This document shows, piece by piece, positions 13,111 to 27,700 of a DNA stretch of 64,000 nucleotides. The stretch is from Beroe forskalii (taxonomy: Eukaryota; Ctenophora; Nuda; Beroida; Beroidae). Made by a program: the position numbers and the translations under genes. The notes below the pieces were generated by a model. That model saw only the letters and a list, made by a program, of their open reading frames with translations, did no database searches and had not been told where the DNA came from. Location of the stretch: contig WFMF01000003.1 in the NCBI GenBank assembly GCA_011033025.1, positions 1,023,483-1,087,482 of the forward strand, in the 5' to 3' direction. Within the stretch, counting starts at the first letter, position 1. The number at the start of each line of letters is the position of its first letter.

Positions 13111-15796
13111 TATTAAAGCTGATGATATGAGGGGAAGGGGAAGGGGAATCTGACAAAGGAAACGTAATTATAACATCATTACACTATTTAAATGTCTATA
13201 TTATATGTATATACGTCCTGCATGTACGCTATATATTCGTTAGTACAATTTATTATGATTTATATATTATGGTTAATGATGTTATAGTTCAGTAAGCAAG
13301 TTATTATATACCACCCTGTGTAAGGCAGGTTATTATGGTGTAATTTCTGCCTGGGTTAGCCCAATTAACATGAGATTTCTCAGTTCCACAGTACAGAGCT
13401 CTGGGTTATATTCCTGCTAAAATTCGGGTTCTAATGCGAAAGTTAATTAGTGAGCAATTACCTACTATGTTAGTGACCTTTCGTAAACCCCTGGCCCTAG
13501 AGCCTCTCTGAGCTCAGAAAAACTAAAAAGGTCACCATATAGCTTGTCAGCATGTTACCACCGTTTGACAAAAGCTGAGAAATTGCAGTTCAACACTTCG
13601 GAAAATGGGGGATAAAATTACGGACAAAAACTTCCGACATCATAACTCAGATCAACACACTACCAATTAGCTGATGAATGGCTCATACAACAAATCAACT
13701 TACCACTCAGGAGAAGTCAAAACTACTTGACTAGACAGGTTTATCATCTTATCTCATTCGTAACTTTATAACAACTTGCAAAGGACCAAAGGATAAAGGA
13801 GGATCGGAGTACCTAACTTTGCAAAGCAGTAAAGGATATGCCGCCCTCTCCTGAGTCCTGGCACCTGTAAAGCTGTAACTACAGGTGTCAGGTGATACTT
13901 ATCCTGAGAAATGCAGATTTAAACACAGCTGCTATTCTGCTACGTCGGATACTATGATGTCATAGGATATAAAAACTTCACACATGAAATTACAATTAAA
14001 AGTATTTTAAGTAAAGTAACTATTAACTATCAAATAATGTTTCGTCATTACTGAATACTCTCTGATCCGTCCCCCGTTAAACAGTAGTAATGTTACGTCA
14101 CATAGCATCATATAAGTGGTAGGTTTTCATATAATTCGTGGCATAATGAGTAGGAGTAATATACGGATTATACGACCAGCATGGGGAATATTAGGTATGA
14201 TTATCAATAGTAATTGTCGAGGAAAATGGATGCCCAACTCAGCCTTGATAGTTGATTCGTGGTTTAAATTTGTACATTAGTACCCACATTCAATCCATAG
14301 ATTGAATGATAACATTAACAACTTAATAAATCGAAAATTGTGACGTTGAAAACTGAAAAGTTGAAAGAAAATTATTCGAAAGTCGAAACACGTAAGAAAT
14401 CCAATCTTGACAAAGCATTGAGTCAGATTCATCATACAACAGAGCGAACAAACTAACAGAGCGACAAACTAACAGACAGAGCAACAAACTAACCGTACAA
14501 ACCAAGAGCTGAGGAAGTTCACACGCAACAAAATAAAATATATTAATATTTAATTCAACTATAATAAAGTTTGACATTCATCTTCAACCGTTCTCATTTG
14601 AAGATGACACACGACAAATATGGTTAAATAAATAATTGTGTTCCTAACCAAGTGCAACCCGACGATCATGCTACCTTTGACAGGGTGCTGCAAGAGAATA
14701 TATTAAAATATCATTGGATGCAAATTGACAAGATGAAGCTACTAAGCTCATAAACATCTAGCTCTATTCGACCCACTCATTTATATCATAATGATCAGAT
14801 GATCTTCAACCAACTCACTATAATAATCTTCAAGACATAGGTGACAGCTATCACCAAACCATTTATCGAATTCTCGCATAGTTATAAATTAGGTTATGTG
14901 AATAGGAAAGTCGGTGTCGATATTTCTACTTTCTAGATGATATTGACTAAGATTCAATCTGTTGAGCACAGATCTGGATAGGGGTGGAGTGAATAGAATT
15001 CGCCGATTTGGAAAGGTCGCGAAAAGGGTGTTTTTCTCATGTCGCACGTTTAAAAAAAGAAAAATACTATTTGACGCCATCTTTCTCAACATTCCAGAAA
15101 TAACAAAGTGCCTCTTAAACCGTTTACTTTTCTGTTGAATTTTGGAATGCAGCATTAGCCGAAAACACCCCATGAGCTGTAATTCATAATTAGGACGTAT
15201 GATTTCAAAAGTGTAAATATGTCAAAACCTTCAGAAGAGTCAAGGTTATGGTTTAGCAGGTCATTAAATCTCTGGATTTACCACACTTCAAAGGAAAACC
15301 CCATTCCTTTCAAGTTTTAAACGTGTAGGTTTCAGATGGAAATATCTTACGAGGCATATTTACAGAATTTGGGGATTTTACGAAAAGTCCCCATATTTTG
15401 ATTTGGACCCCAAAATCCAAATAAACATTTATCGCAAGGTATAATTGCTCCTGATAGAATATACTTGAATGAATCATCAGTGCAATATACCTAAACAAAC
15501 TAAAGCATTCTCCGTCGTACTGTATCGTAACTAAGATTTAAATACTATCGAGATGTAATGATGTCAGACAAGACAAACCATAACCCAGATCACGGAAATA
15601 AATAGACTATTTAAGGTCAGCAATTGTCTAGTAAAAGCTATGATAATAACATCATCCCAAACACCAATAGCTGATAGCTAGCATATCTTATTGAAACTGT
15701 AGGTCTGACAGACAGCGAATGACCGGTGAGGCATGACTGGGATACCAATACACGCATTTAAGAGGAAGAACACGGCAGATATCGGCGGGTGTTCGT

Positions 15797-15834
15797 CAGT
15801 AATTAACCATTTTGAGCAATGATAATGACGTCAT
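15797..15834. repeat. dyad CRE-like element core
   Basis: AATTAACCATTTTGAGC followed by AATGATAATGACGTCAT. Same interior order as the copy at 54818. Confidence 0.55.
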
Positions 15835-16037
15835 TTGGAACAATCTAAAGATTGTCCTCGGCCTCGGTATCTTCCTAAGAGGTCATCATCTGATGTGTAC
15901 ATCTACGTATATACCAAGCAGTATCTATGAAATGTTTACAAACATTTACATTTCTAATAGGTACTCCACACACGAACACACACACGAATTATATCTAACT
16001 TAGTAACGTTTGCTCATTCCCTAAGGCATTAGTCAAG

Positions 16038-16079
16038 TGGCGTCATCAGGTTAGTTCCGAATAGTTAGTTGATGACGTT
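16038..16079. repeat. dyad CRE-like element core
   Basis: GTGGCGTCATCAGGTTAG, then GTTAGTTGATGACGTTT. Confidence 0.5.
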
Positions 16080-16584
16080 TAAGGAGCACAGCAATACTTC
16101 TCACTTTCTTAATTATTGACAAGATCTTTTTATCTCCATAAGTCCATAGTACGAAAGTGCCGAAATATGATGAGCAATCATCCATGTCTTAGTAGTTTTT
16201 CCTATAGCGAGGAAAGAACCATAAGGAGAATCAAAACGAAATAAATACATAAATCATGCATATGGAATGTGGAGCTAGGGTGGTTGAAAACACAGTGCCT
16301 AACTAAATGACATCTAACCATAACATATTGATATGGGTGAGCACTGAAGTGCCTTCTCTTGACTTTTGAGTATGTAAATGATAAATCTCTAACATCAAAG
16401 ACGCATAACATACGTAATATAAAGATCAGTATACGTTTATACGAGAAGGAGAAGCTCACATCATCGTATATTCATATACGTGATATATTACGTTCGTAAT
16501 ACGGCGCACATATATCAGCGAGCTACATAAAATTACACTCAGTCCGAGGCAATATCGCCGGCTTATGCCACGATATAACGATAA

Positions 16585-16700
16585 CCCGCCGCGCGCGGGG
16601 GAATAATACGCAGGATTATCTCATCAATGACATATGATGAAGTGTGATAATGACGTCATCAGATACCAGCCAATCAGAGAGATAGATATTCCCCGTGGGA
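16585..16700. mobile_element. dyad CRE-like MITE
   Basis: CCCGCCGCGCGCGGGGGAAT at the left and ATTCCCCGTGGGA at the right frame ATCTCATCAATGACAT and TGTGATAATGACGTCAT. Confidence 0.5.
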
Positions 16701-18940
16701 GCTATGCCATGTGTGCAACATAAGTAATAGACGTGTAATGATAAGTGCGGCTCAATGCTATTATATTTAGAGCATGGCTTGGGATGATTTATATTGTGCG
16801 TCGCTCACGAAATAAATAATTGGCGATTGCACGTGGACAATTCATTGTGCTTATCTATGATAATGACGTCACGGAAATCGGCTGATTTCTGGTGGAAGGA
16901 GTGGATTTATAAACGGCCGTGGTTTACATGTAATGATCCGGGTTATACCGCTATCTCGTGCTGTAATAACATAGTTCATCGGTGATTTGAGAGATAATAC
17001 ACAATATATGCTCAAAGGAATTAACGATAACTGATATAACATCGTTATTATACACATTTTAATGATTTAAAAGGAAATATCATGGTAACCAATCATATAT
17101 GACAGTTTTATCTTAGGACACGATATAGCCTGAAGGGTGGAAATAGAAACGGTTACGATGCCAGTAAAAACGCTCGGAACTGATGCTGTAAATCGGAGTG
17201 ATAATTAAGAAATATCGACGGAGAGAGAGATAGCACGACTTAAATCGCTAAGTGGCGACAAGCATAGCCTGCCCTTCCTCATATTACCATGGTTTTAGAC
17301 CATCTTTAAGTTTACTACATGCGGTCATGTACATATATATATTGACTCGGGTTAGTGCTCGGGATGGATGAAGGAAAAAGGATCTAGAAAGTGCATCCCA
17401 GGTCATTTCTCCGGTGCTTTTACCCGTGATGTGGCGTCTTGTAGCTGCGGTGGAGGAGGAGTTTTACCAAGAGGTAGGGATTATCGTATTATCGTTTTAA
17501 GATCGCCGGGTGAGACGGCTGGTGCTGCGACCAACGTTTTACAGTTTAAATAATATGTGGTGGTTGTCAGCTCTGTGCCGTGTAAATATATATTATACCG
17601 ACAGTATAAGATGAAGGTAATTTCTATTTAACAGTGTCAGTTCGACTAGAAAACCTTTTTCAAATTAAATATGGGCTTAAGAAATGGTTGACCAAAAGTA
17701 CCGCTAAGCAATATTAGAACAAAATTTGAAGAGATAGAACTGCAATCATGGTCAAAGATTAGCCGATAATTGCAATAGTAACTTCAAAAATTTCAAAATG
17801 ATACAATCGGACAAACGGGAAAAATCAAGCGAAAGTTGGACTATGATGATATTGGCCAAGTACTTAGTACTTGCCTACTGCGATCTTCTATCAAATTCAT
17901 CGTTTCTTTTCCTTTCGTATACGCCTAAAGGTCTACGTGATACACAATTACAGTATTACTGACACGCCTTAAGCTTTTCTGTCGAAAACTTCACCGTCGA
18001 GTCCAAAGAAAGTGCAATAATAGCTATCCGTAATTTGCTATCCGAGTACCTACACGAGCCTTGTGTATTTTACAGATACCTACAGACGTTTTATTTGTCT
18101 GCCAAATCAACGACCACCAGAAATAGGCAGTGAAAAGGCAACAGCCTAAAGTTTCACGAGTTCACAGACAATTGGAAACTAAGGTCTTATTATAGGCAAC
18201 AACCACTGGATTCTAGGATTCTACAAATATCGAACTACGATCGGCCTAAACTATAACAGTTAGAAAGTTTCCAAATCCTTAGATCATCGCCATAAAATCG
18301 ATCAGAAAGTAATTGCAGATTTGGGAAACGCAAATAAATTATCTGCTCCGATTATAACTGATAACCAAGGTAGTGCTTTGCTTTCCCAAACCTGCAACGA
18401 TTTCACACTCGATCCTTATATTATTATATTAGGATATTAGGTATGGAAATTGACTCAGCGTCAGCTCCACTCTTCAACTGCATGGCCATGGTAACATTTC
18501 ACAAGGCTTCGAAAAATGATCTCGAGGCAGAGTAACGGACGTGGACAACGCGACGGCCGAGTCCAGATCCAGATCGAAATCAGACATAGATGCCACAATG
18601 AAGTACACAAGCCATACAGTACACGGCCACGGATGTACAACGAAACAAAAGTCACGATTGGTAAACTGAGCGTATTGCGCAACGCAATGATTTAGGCCAG
18701 AAAGCCGCGCAATACGCAATGCGCGCTCATTCCTTTGCATAGTTACGACTGCTTGTAAGAGTCATGAAAATGCGCGGCGCAATTCAAACGAAATTAAATT
18801 CAATGAATTATTAAATTAATTTGCAACATTTAATGGCATGAATATCAAGCGATGAAGTTATAGTTATCAAAATTAAACGTTTTCATATTCGAATGATCAA
18901 TGATGTTCATTTCGTAGGGAGTTGCCCTACCCTCGCGCGC

Positions 18941-19091
18941 GGCGCAACGTTCCACATTTGGACGTTACTTTGCAACTTCGCCCGGTCAGAAGAGATAAAC
19001 GGGGCAACGTCCGTCGATGTTCATTTTCATGACGTCACATGTTACCCCATACCTTCTTAATTAAGCGGCACAACGTTCCACATTTGGACGT
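18941..19091 (+). repeat. direct repeat in a CpG-rich segment
   Basis: A 25-base word starting GGCGCAACGTTCC and ending TTTGGACGT occurs at 18941-18965 and again, with one change, at 19067-19091. The surrounding 400 bases are richer in CG than the rest of the window. No gene is visible. Confidence 0.65.
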
Positions 19092-20330
19092 CACAACTTG
19101 TCTGACGTTGACAAACCCTCTCGGCTGGCGTCAACGGGTCATACATCGCGATCGTACGACAAGTCAAAAGGAAGGACAATTACAAGTTTAAATGTAGAAG
19201 ATCGTGGTGCAAACTCACCGAGCGGCGGTTGTCTGACGTTGTCAGACTCTGCGAGTCGTGGCGCATGCGAGGGGGTCAGGCAACGCCTGACAAAGCGGCG
19301 GTAGGTTGGGTTAAATATTACTACGCCGCGCGCAAAAATTAAGGGGTGCGACGCCGCGCACCAGTGTGATGATGCATACTCCAATCGTACTGTACTGAAA
19401 TCCAATTTTCGGCACTGGATAAAGTTACTATATTTGGATACTGGATAGGCGTGCGATAAACTACACTTTTTGGATCCTTGGGTTCCTCAAATGTTCAATC
19501 TAAGAAGTAAGGAGTGTAATTTTACTTTCCAGGAAAACTTGCGATAGTCCAATAATTTAATCGGCCATGTGATTTTTAGGAATACAGTTAGGGGCTTTTG
19601 GGGAAACAGAAAAACATCGATTACGTTTAAAATGTAGAAGGTAAAATTTGATGTCAAATTGTTATCGATATACTCATACCATTTTAGAATTAAAAATGAA
19701 CCATTAGGTAGGTCCATTGCCGATTAAAATCGCTCATAAAATTACACGATTTCAAATTGTGGATTGATTTTAATAACACAAATTTATAGAAGAAACACTG
19801 AAGCCTACCTTGATAAGCTTTCATTCAGATTTATCCATAAGCAATCGTTCGCAAATCAATTTTAATGAACATTTGTTTGGGCCAAAACGCAATGCGTTCG
19901 CTTATCATTCTCTACGACTAATATTCTTATATTAGTTTCATGAAATATTTACAGAGTTTGAAATTTCTTCTAAAATTTACACATACCGTACAATAACACG
20001 CATACACACAACACACTATACACTGTAACACACGAGGCGTCAGCCGATTTGATAATTTTCGATATCATTACCCGACGACCCTCGTCTGAATTCAACGTTT
20101 TTTTATAGATTTTGAGTCCTCTGTACTATTCAACGATATTCTGCTCTATTATTCCGCCACTGCACATTAGTTCTATAAAGGAGTGATATATCGATAATTA
20201 TCACACTTGAGTTTGAGCCACGGGAGCTGTATATTGTTATACACAGTATAAAATGCAACCTTAAACATGTAATGCTTTCGTAGCCCTACCTTAAGAGTTA
20301 TATATCTATGTATATACATGTCATTCGAAT

Positions 20331-20394
20331 AATAGGCGCTTGATGTCATCCTTACAGCTTAAAGTGGTGAATTGATGACGTCACAGCGCCTATT
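20331..20394. mobile_element. short dyad CRE-like MITE
   Basis: AATAGGCGCTTGATGTCATC on the left and GATGACGTCACAGCGCCTATT on the right are inverted repeats around about 20 bases. A compact 64-bp copy without GCGCGC ends. Confidence 0.65.
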
Positions 20395-20652
20395 GTCCAC
20401 GGCATAATATAATCAAAGTAATGCACTACACTAAAATTTCAAATACATATAGCAAAGTCCAAACAAAACTCTTTCAACAGCAATGTAATATATAGGAACA
20501 ATAAATAATTTAACAAATGTACAAAACTTAACGTTAATCCAGCACTTTATATATAGAGAGAAAGAGATCTTACAGAATCATAAACCTATTATTATTTGCC
20601 TAAAACTCAAGACCCTACGTAAGTTTAGCTCATATATATTGACGACAAATGC

Positions 20653-20700
20653 GGCCTGATGTCACAAATTAGCCATTCTAAGCCATGATAATTACGTCAA
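20653..20700. repeat. dyad CRE-like element core
   Basis: GATGTCACAAATTAGCC then GCCATGATAATTACGTCAA. Confidence 0.45.
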
Positions 20701-20836
20701 TCTAATCGCATTCATGCGAGACTCCGCAATCGAAGGAAATGTCGAAGTGCAGTTACCCCAAGTAATTACACCAATACGCCGTCTCTTTCGAAAAGTACAG
20801 TACAGGATATAGCAGACCTCAGACTTTTACAGTAGA

Positions 20837-21654
20837 TCACAGGGGGGTTGAATCAGAGTTGATTGTAAGCCTTCGAGACAGCGAAAATTGAGGGGAGAGA
20901 CTATGGTGTATATATATTCTAGGTTTTGTGTTCAGTAGTTTTATATCCTGCAAATACAACTCATGGCGTTGTTCGCTTTCAAAATATTTTACCGCATCAA
21001 AAATTCCGACCACATCAAAGTTATAAAGCTCGAAATCAAACAGCATTAAACAGAAATGAACGCGCGCGCAATAAATTTGCTGTGGGGCGTGACGTACAGA
21101 GAACATACACGATTTGCGACTTTTTATATCAGATGTGTTGGCTAAAATATTTAGTGTGAGCCCAACCAGAATTATGGAGCAAGATGGAAGTATCTGATGT
21201 GGGCTGTAGCGAGTCACTGGCAAAATAGTGACAAAAATATCCATTAAGAAAGCAAACCTTAAAATTTTCTCCTTTATATATTCCAGCAAAAATAACAACA
21301 TAGTATTACCACAATATATATTACAACAAAAAATCAAAATCAATGTCAACTGTCATGTAATTGCAAGTCTATACACATGACAGTAGGTATCACTGCACAA
21401 TAATTGAATACTTCACAAATTTCTCTGGGCAATATTTACTTGTGTTTGAACAGGGTGGTGGGGGAGGACTTCAGGGCAATTTCAAATAATGTAAATAAAT
21501 ATCAAAAGTTGCTAAGTATATTTTGAAGGTTAAAAATCTTAACTTGATATGTTAAAAATTCGGAATTCGGAAATGGAAACGATTATAAGATGAAATTGCC
21601 TTGAAGTCGATTGGGGAAGTGTAATAAAAATAGCCTAATTTCGGATAAGGGCTG
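20837..21654. other. 3' flank of the Aster gene
   Basis: A 170-codon minus-strand open frame starts with TTG and shows no domain. It is probably 3' UTR or flank. Nothing else recognised. Confidence 0.4.
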
Positions 21655-21781
21655 TTAGAGTTCGGTTTTATCAAAAGTGGTCGATTCCCAAGAGTCCTGG
21701 GTTTTAGTTGTTTGGTAAATGGAGGATTTTTGGAGTTTTTCCAAGTTAACGTGAACTTCGGACACCAGTTTGGAGATCCAC
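21655..21781 (-). CDS. gramd1: Aster last exon 16
   Basis: WISKLVSEVHVNLEKLQKSS, then a polar tail and TAA at 21657-21655. Acceptor TTGTTTCAG. Confidence 0.85.
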
Positions 21782-24700
21782 CTGAAACAAGATGATAGAA
21801 ATTAGAAGTGCCGTTGAGACTTCGAGTAATTATTATTAAAATCATATCGTGAGGCGTAAGCTGCAAAACTAAAACTAAGCACTTATCAATCAATCACTTC
21901 CATTGAAATTAAGAAATTATTGAAGAATATTTCCTAAGATTCCCACCTGAGGACATCCCCCCCCCCTATTTCCTTATTTAGTGACCTACCTGAGTACATC
22001 CTGCCAGCGGTCTATCTCCTTCTTGTGAAGTTCCTGCTGCTGGTTCAGTATCCTGATCCACTCCGCCTTCCCCTCGTCGCTTTGTGGCAAACTGGAATAG
22101 GAGAAGTGGGTTACGATGGAATAATGGGGATTTCGAGAAGAGATTAAAAAGTCTTCTGATGAGGAATGATCTTGAATCTATTTGATAAATATTTCATCAA
22201 ATAAAAACAAACATCGAAATGCAGGACTTCAGTACTGTAATTGGTAAGTTCAATACAAGGATTCTGTGAGAGCTAAGTACCTGCTGAGCACATCGAGATG
22301 GCTGCCGGTACAGCTGCCTGACATGGTGGAGAGTCTGTGAACCAGCACCAGGTTAAGGATGAGCAAGACAGCCATCCTGGGGAGGGGGGTTAGAGGTGTG
22401 GGGGAGAACAAGATGGGGTTAATTCTAGGGAGTGTGGAGGTGATAGTGAAGATTTGTGAACCACAGTGTAGGGCAAACATCGCAAGTATCTCACTGAGTC
22501 ATTGAATAATTTTACTTGTAATGCCAATTAAAGAAATTAATCAAAGCAGCCAGAATAACCCTCACATGAGTAAGATGAAGGCGAGGTAGTTGTCTGTGAT
22601 GAAGGAGATTGCGGCCCCTCCCCGGGACTGCTCTGTGACCACCACTTGGGACCGGGTCCTCAGCGACTGTCTTCTGAGGGACGCTGACGTGTGGGCACCT
22701 GCTGCTCAAACACAAGGAAATGTTATTTCAGGAAGAACATAGATATCATTGAAAGAAGCATTAGTTTCGCTATAAGGCACGAAAGGCTAACTTGTCGACT
22801 TATCAAGTCAAAGAGGTTTGAGGTATTGAAATTTCAAAGAGAACAGCAAATCAAAAGACTGCATTATTTCAACCATTGCCTGACTAAAGATCCCCTTGAC
22901 TTACCAGAGGATGCAGATTTCCTGAGTTTTATACCCGGGCCAGCACTTTCCTCCTGCAGACACATACACAGGTCCTCACAGTACTCGTTTATTCCCTCCT
23001 TAGAGTTCTTCTCGATGATAGCTGAGGGGATGCTTTGATAAAGACTAGATTTTTGTCTCAATATAGTATCAGTTATAGGTAGATAATTGTATGAAGGGCA
23101 GATTTGTAGCAGGTTTGTCCCTCACTTTCAGAATGACGGCTTCCATCGGAGATACATCTACGACGATTTCCATTACTTGCAGGAGTTTCCTTGTGTTTAG
23201 AGATATCTTTCTTATTAACGATAGCCATCTTATAACGATGTCATAGATATCATGCAATCATACGATGTGGTAAGAAAGTCGAATAAGTAAACAAAGTTTA
23301 AGTAAACAAAGTTTTTTTTATTGATCTCCACAATGGCTGAGACAAAAACAAAAGAACTAAATCGGAAATCAATCCAGGAGTTCTAAAAAGTAATATATAT
23401 TTCTGAAGCGCCCAATAGCGCTCTGAATGTCGCCGCATAATGAGGTGATATATTCAATTCCAAAAACGTGTTTTGTACGGGGGATCAGGTTTATCTTAAT
23501 TACAGATAAGAAGCTGAACTGCCATTCTGAAGGAGATACATTTCCACTGCACAATTTCCTGTTGGTCGACGATTAGACAGTTCACCCCGGACCCTGGAGT
23601 CTCAACTGTCTATAGTATAACTCACAGGAAATCAAACTATACCTATACGGCAACAAAAAGCAACATTATATGAAGGTAACGTAAATCCTAACAAAAGAAA
23701 TCCTTGTGTTTGACTTAGATTTGACCATGCCCCAGACCCCCTTCTTGTACTGCACATCACTGGTTAGTCGGAGTTTGCAGGAATGCTCGGAGCTCCTTGT
23801 TAGGCAGTACCTGGGGTGGTATAAAAAGTACGGTCATCTGTGGATAAAAAGTAAACGTCAAAAATAACCGGTCCGCTCCGTAAAATATGGAGATTTGGAC
23901 CAGGTAAATTGCGGGAATATGCGGAAAACAAGGTAAATAAGAAATCGTTTTGATCATTGAAAATGGGTGATTTGAGTATTGATGAAGAAATATCTACCTC
24001 TTGACGATGTTGAACTTATCCCCGTAGGGTACGTTAGGGTTCGTTACTTCACAGTTAATGATGTAACACTTCGTAGCCACACTGCTGCTGGCTAACACCT
24101 GGAAGAGGAGGGATTGTAAACACAAGGAAATATTTCATGATTTCTAGATTAGCGGATGATTGAATAATTAAAATAAACGACCTCAAGAGCTGTCTTTGAC
24201 TTTTCAAACTTTGTAATTGTAAGAAACTTTATCTCTTTATAAATGTTATCACTTATTTTATCTTTCCTTGAATTATAATTGTACTGAAATTATTTCGAAT
24301 TAGCAAGATAATCACCCGTGAATAGGAAATCGGGCAGTTAAAAGAAGATAATTATCAAAAGTTGAGACAATCATATTCATATTTCCCTGTCAAAAAATAT
24401 AATTGATTGCTGATTTGGGTACTTCATAATATCTGACATTTGCGCTCTATCTGTTTGTACAGCTGATCAATGACTTTTTCAACATTTATCTAGTGAAAAT
24501 AAGTTGTGTTTTATTTGTTTCCAGAACAAAGGAACTACAAGTTCCTTTCATTTCATCCGACATGGTTTATATTCTGACCTGTTTCTCGATAACTTCAGCA
24601 GTTTTAGGTCCCAGGTTCGCGTTTAGAGGTACTTTGTAGGTGAGTGTCCTCTCACTGGCCCCTCCTCAGAATCCTGCCACGGACTCGCCTCGTAATCTGA

Positions 24701-27700
24701 AATGAGGGGGATTGTTAGCTTTGTAATCACTCGGATATAACTATAAGAGAGACATGATTAACTTTGTGAAGGAAGGGATGATGAACAGCTACAGCTTTTT
24801 GCTAAGAGGAGGGAAGATGGCATCTAGACATCACGAGCTGCCTCTAAAACTGTAAATTTGGCACCGTGAAGAGTCAATAATACGCTAAGTAAAGCTGACA
24901 AGTGAACAAATAACTAGTTTTACTAATTTATCCATGATATCTCATCTATGATGAAAAAATATATGCGCACATGAATTTCAGTTAAAAATGAAATTAAATA
25001 GGTATTGCATGCATAAAAATCACATGATAATCAATCATAAAATCTGGTATCAATATACTACTCTGAATTCTGAAACAACTATAATATAATATGCTACTGA
25101 AACTAATGAATAAAATTCTAATGACCAGCAAAAAGAATACCCCAAAATTTTCATCTAGCTACAACTCATTCTTATCATGATATTTCTCTCTTTTTCCACC
25201 AGCGGACAGCAACAAATCTCTAAAACTCTTCTCAAAGTGTTCCATAAACTCATCATCCATCTCCTTGAACTCCTCCTCCAACCTATCCACATCTCCCTGC
25301 AACCTCCCCTCCAACTCACTCCTCAACTTCTCCTCGATCTCCTCTCCTCCAAATCCTCCGTCCCAGTAACCACCCCGACTCTGCCATAGCCCTCAACACC
25401 GCTTCTCTTTTGCTCTGTGACACTTTCACCGCGAATGTCAGCCGCGGACCGCGCCGCGCGGCGTGCGGCGGTCGCGCGGCGTGAGGGATGGAGCAATGGA
25501 ACACAGCCAGTCTGCCCAACTTATTCATAACAGATCCTATGATCTCCTTGCCATCCTCCTCCGTGTACCACACAGTCCCTCCAAGATCCCCAGGCTGGTA
25601 CTCCTTATTCAGATAGAGTAGAAGGGTGTATTCATCCCTGCCAAAACAGTCAGGGTGTATCCGAGTGTGATCCCACGCTTCATTCAGATTATTGGAAACA
25701 TCGTACGGATACCAACCACTTCTCCCTGTAATGTGCTCCATGACCCGTTCTAGAACACCCCAGACATGGGTTTTAACCAGATCGTAGGTTCTGTGTGGTG
25801 TTAGGAACACGACATTGTCTGTTTCTCCGCCGTCGTCTTCCTCATTGTAAATGTAAGTGGAGGAGTGGATGAAATGGGATGCTAGTTCTGATAGAGTAGC
25901 CTCGTCGAACACATCATCTATTACAAACACAGGTTTAGAAATGGTGAGGTTGAAGGAGCTGGTTATGGTGATGGGAAGGTCAGATTCTGATAGCTTGACA
26001 TAGGGTTTCAAGACAAGCTTTTCATGGGAATTATCAAGTTCTTTGCCTTGTTCTACCCATCCTTCTTCTATGAACAAATACTGAATAAACCCCATTCCTT
26101 TCTGAGTCCCAATAGCAGGGTACTGCCATTGATACGCCTGTCTACAAGGGAAGGAAATCACAGAAAATCGTCCTGGTCTGATAGTAAGTTCAATATCATC
26201 AGCATTCTCATTGAAAAACATCAACTCCCCATAATCATTAGGCCCTGTAGGTGCAAACAGCACCTGAATCACCACCACTCCCTTCTGACCCTCCTCCTTA
26301 CAGATCCTATTCACAGCCACATCATCACCACGCCGCAACACCCTCCCTGTCGCATTCTCAAACCTCACCAGCCCCCGATCTACCCCAACCAGTGACGTAA
26401 TATCAGTAGTCAGAGGCGAAGTGATGACGTCATTAAAGTTGAGCTGCCAGTTTATCCCGTCGTCAGTGAAGTAGTACTTCCATCGCTGGTCGTAGTGGAT
26501 GGTATCAGCAAAGTGGGAGAGTTGGCGTGATCTCCAGGCGGGAGTGTGGGTTATCACGCCGTAGGGTGTGGTGTGTTTTGTGGTGGTCACGCCAAGGGCA
26601 GGGGGAGGGAGGAGGACAAGGAGACAAGGCAGGATAAGGGAGGAGAGTGTCATCCTATGTTGAGAAATTCAATATTATTCATACTCAAATATAACCAAGA
26701 TAAGAAACGATGAGAAGAAAGTATACGTCATGCTGAGAAATGGAAACCAAGACAAAGAGTCATTGAAAATGTATAATGCACAACAGACAGCAGTGTCCTG
26801 GAATAAAATCTCAACAAACCTCACTACATTGAAATAATGCGGGTGATGCTGAATCCTGCACTGAGTTACACACACAAATTGAACATTATGTATTTGAGTT
26901 TACACGCATTTTAAGAATTTCTAGGTAAGATTTAAGGTCCTGTGAGTTAGTTCATCGTAATTAATTTGATAGTGGGCCCCGATGGGGCCGTCCAGAAAAT
27001 ACTTATACAACTTTAACTACTTAATTATTAATCAAATTTTAGGTGAGTCCAGGCTGCACCACGAGGGTGCATTATACTTTGACCTGGACCAGTAGTAGTT
27101 ATTACTGCTCATTCCTGATACAAATATTATGAATGGCCGAAGAAAAATTTTTCTTGTGTTTGAATTGAAATGGATTTTTGTTCGATAACAAAACCGGACA
27201 TCGTGCAAAAAGTGATCTTCTTTTGTGGGATATGGAAATATAAGCTTTAAATTGAAATAAAATTGGAAAATTGGTTGATAGTATGATATATGCTGAATTT
27301 GCTTAAAATTTTATAGAATAAATTATATCTTTTTTGCTAAAAAGTAATTCATCGCTTCCTCGCGTTTCCTTTTGGAATGTCGCTAAATACTCAATTTATT
27401 TAGAACAAAATATTGTGATAGATGAACTGATGTTGAACTCGAAGCACCCTTTCGAGATTTCATGAGGTCGCAATGAAATAAACCATCAACACTAACCTTC
27501 CTCCTTTTGAAGAGTCCTCATCTTGGCTTGGACTGAGGAGTCATCATTGAACAGCAGCTTGTACAACTTCTCGATGTTCAGATTAAATTCCTGGTGGGAG
27601 CGGTTTCATAAAATTTGCTGAATATTTTTTGATGAAATTGCTACAAAAGAAACTGTGAGTGTGACGCGATATTTGAAAATACATGAATTCAGCCAAAATG

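Larger units (their letters stand above)
9541..20836. other. gene-free, repeat-rich interval
   Basis: No convincing gene in this 11-kb stretch. It contains dyad CRE-like elements (around 12021, 12995-13110, 15797, 16038, 16585-16700, 16855, 20331 and 20653), tandem repeats at 10051-10154 and 12192-12665, and a GC-rich segment at 18930-19350. The open frames are short and show no recognisable domains. Confidence 0.5.

Noticed and set aside
20837-21349. 170-codon minus-strand open frame
   Set aside because: It begins with TTG, has AT-biased composition, shows no domain, and lies directly 3' of the last Aster exon, so UTR or flank is more likely.
21552-21893. 113-codon minus frame at the Aster 3' end
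   Set aside because: Overlaps the last Aster exon in another frame; the frame that matches the family and follows the acceptor at 21782 is different.
26024-26395. 123-codon plus-strand frame over the dioxygenase
   Set aside because: Antisense shadow of the well-supported oxygenase frame.
26400-26440. TGATGACGTCATTAAAG inside the dioxygenase exon, resembling the CRE-like element
   Set aside because: It codes for conserved-looking protein sequence in frame (FNDVITS) and lacks the rest of the element, so chance similarity.
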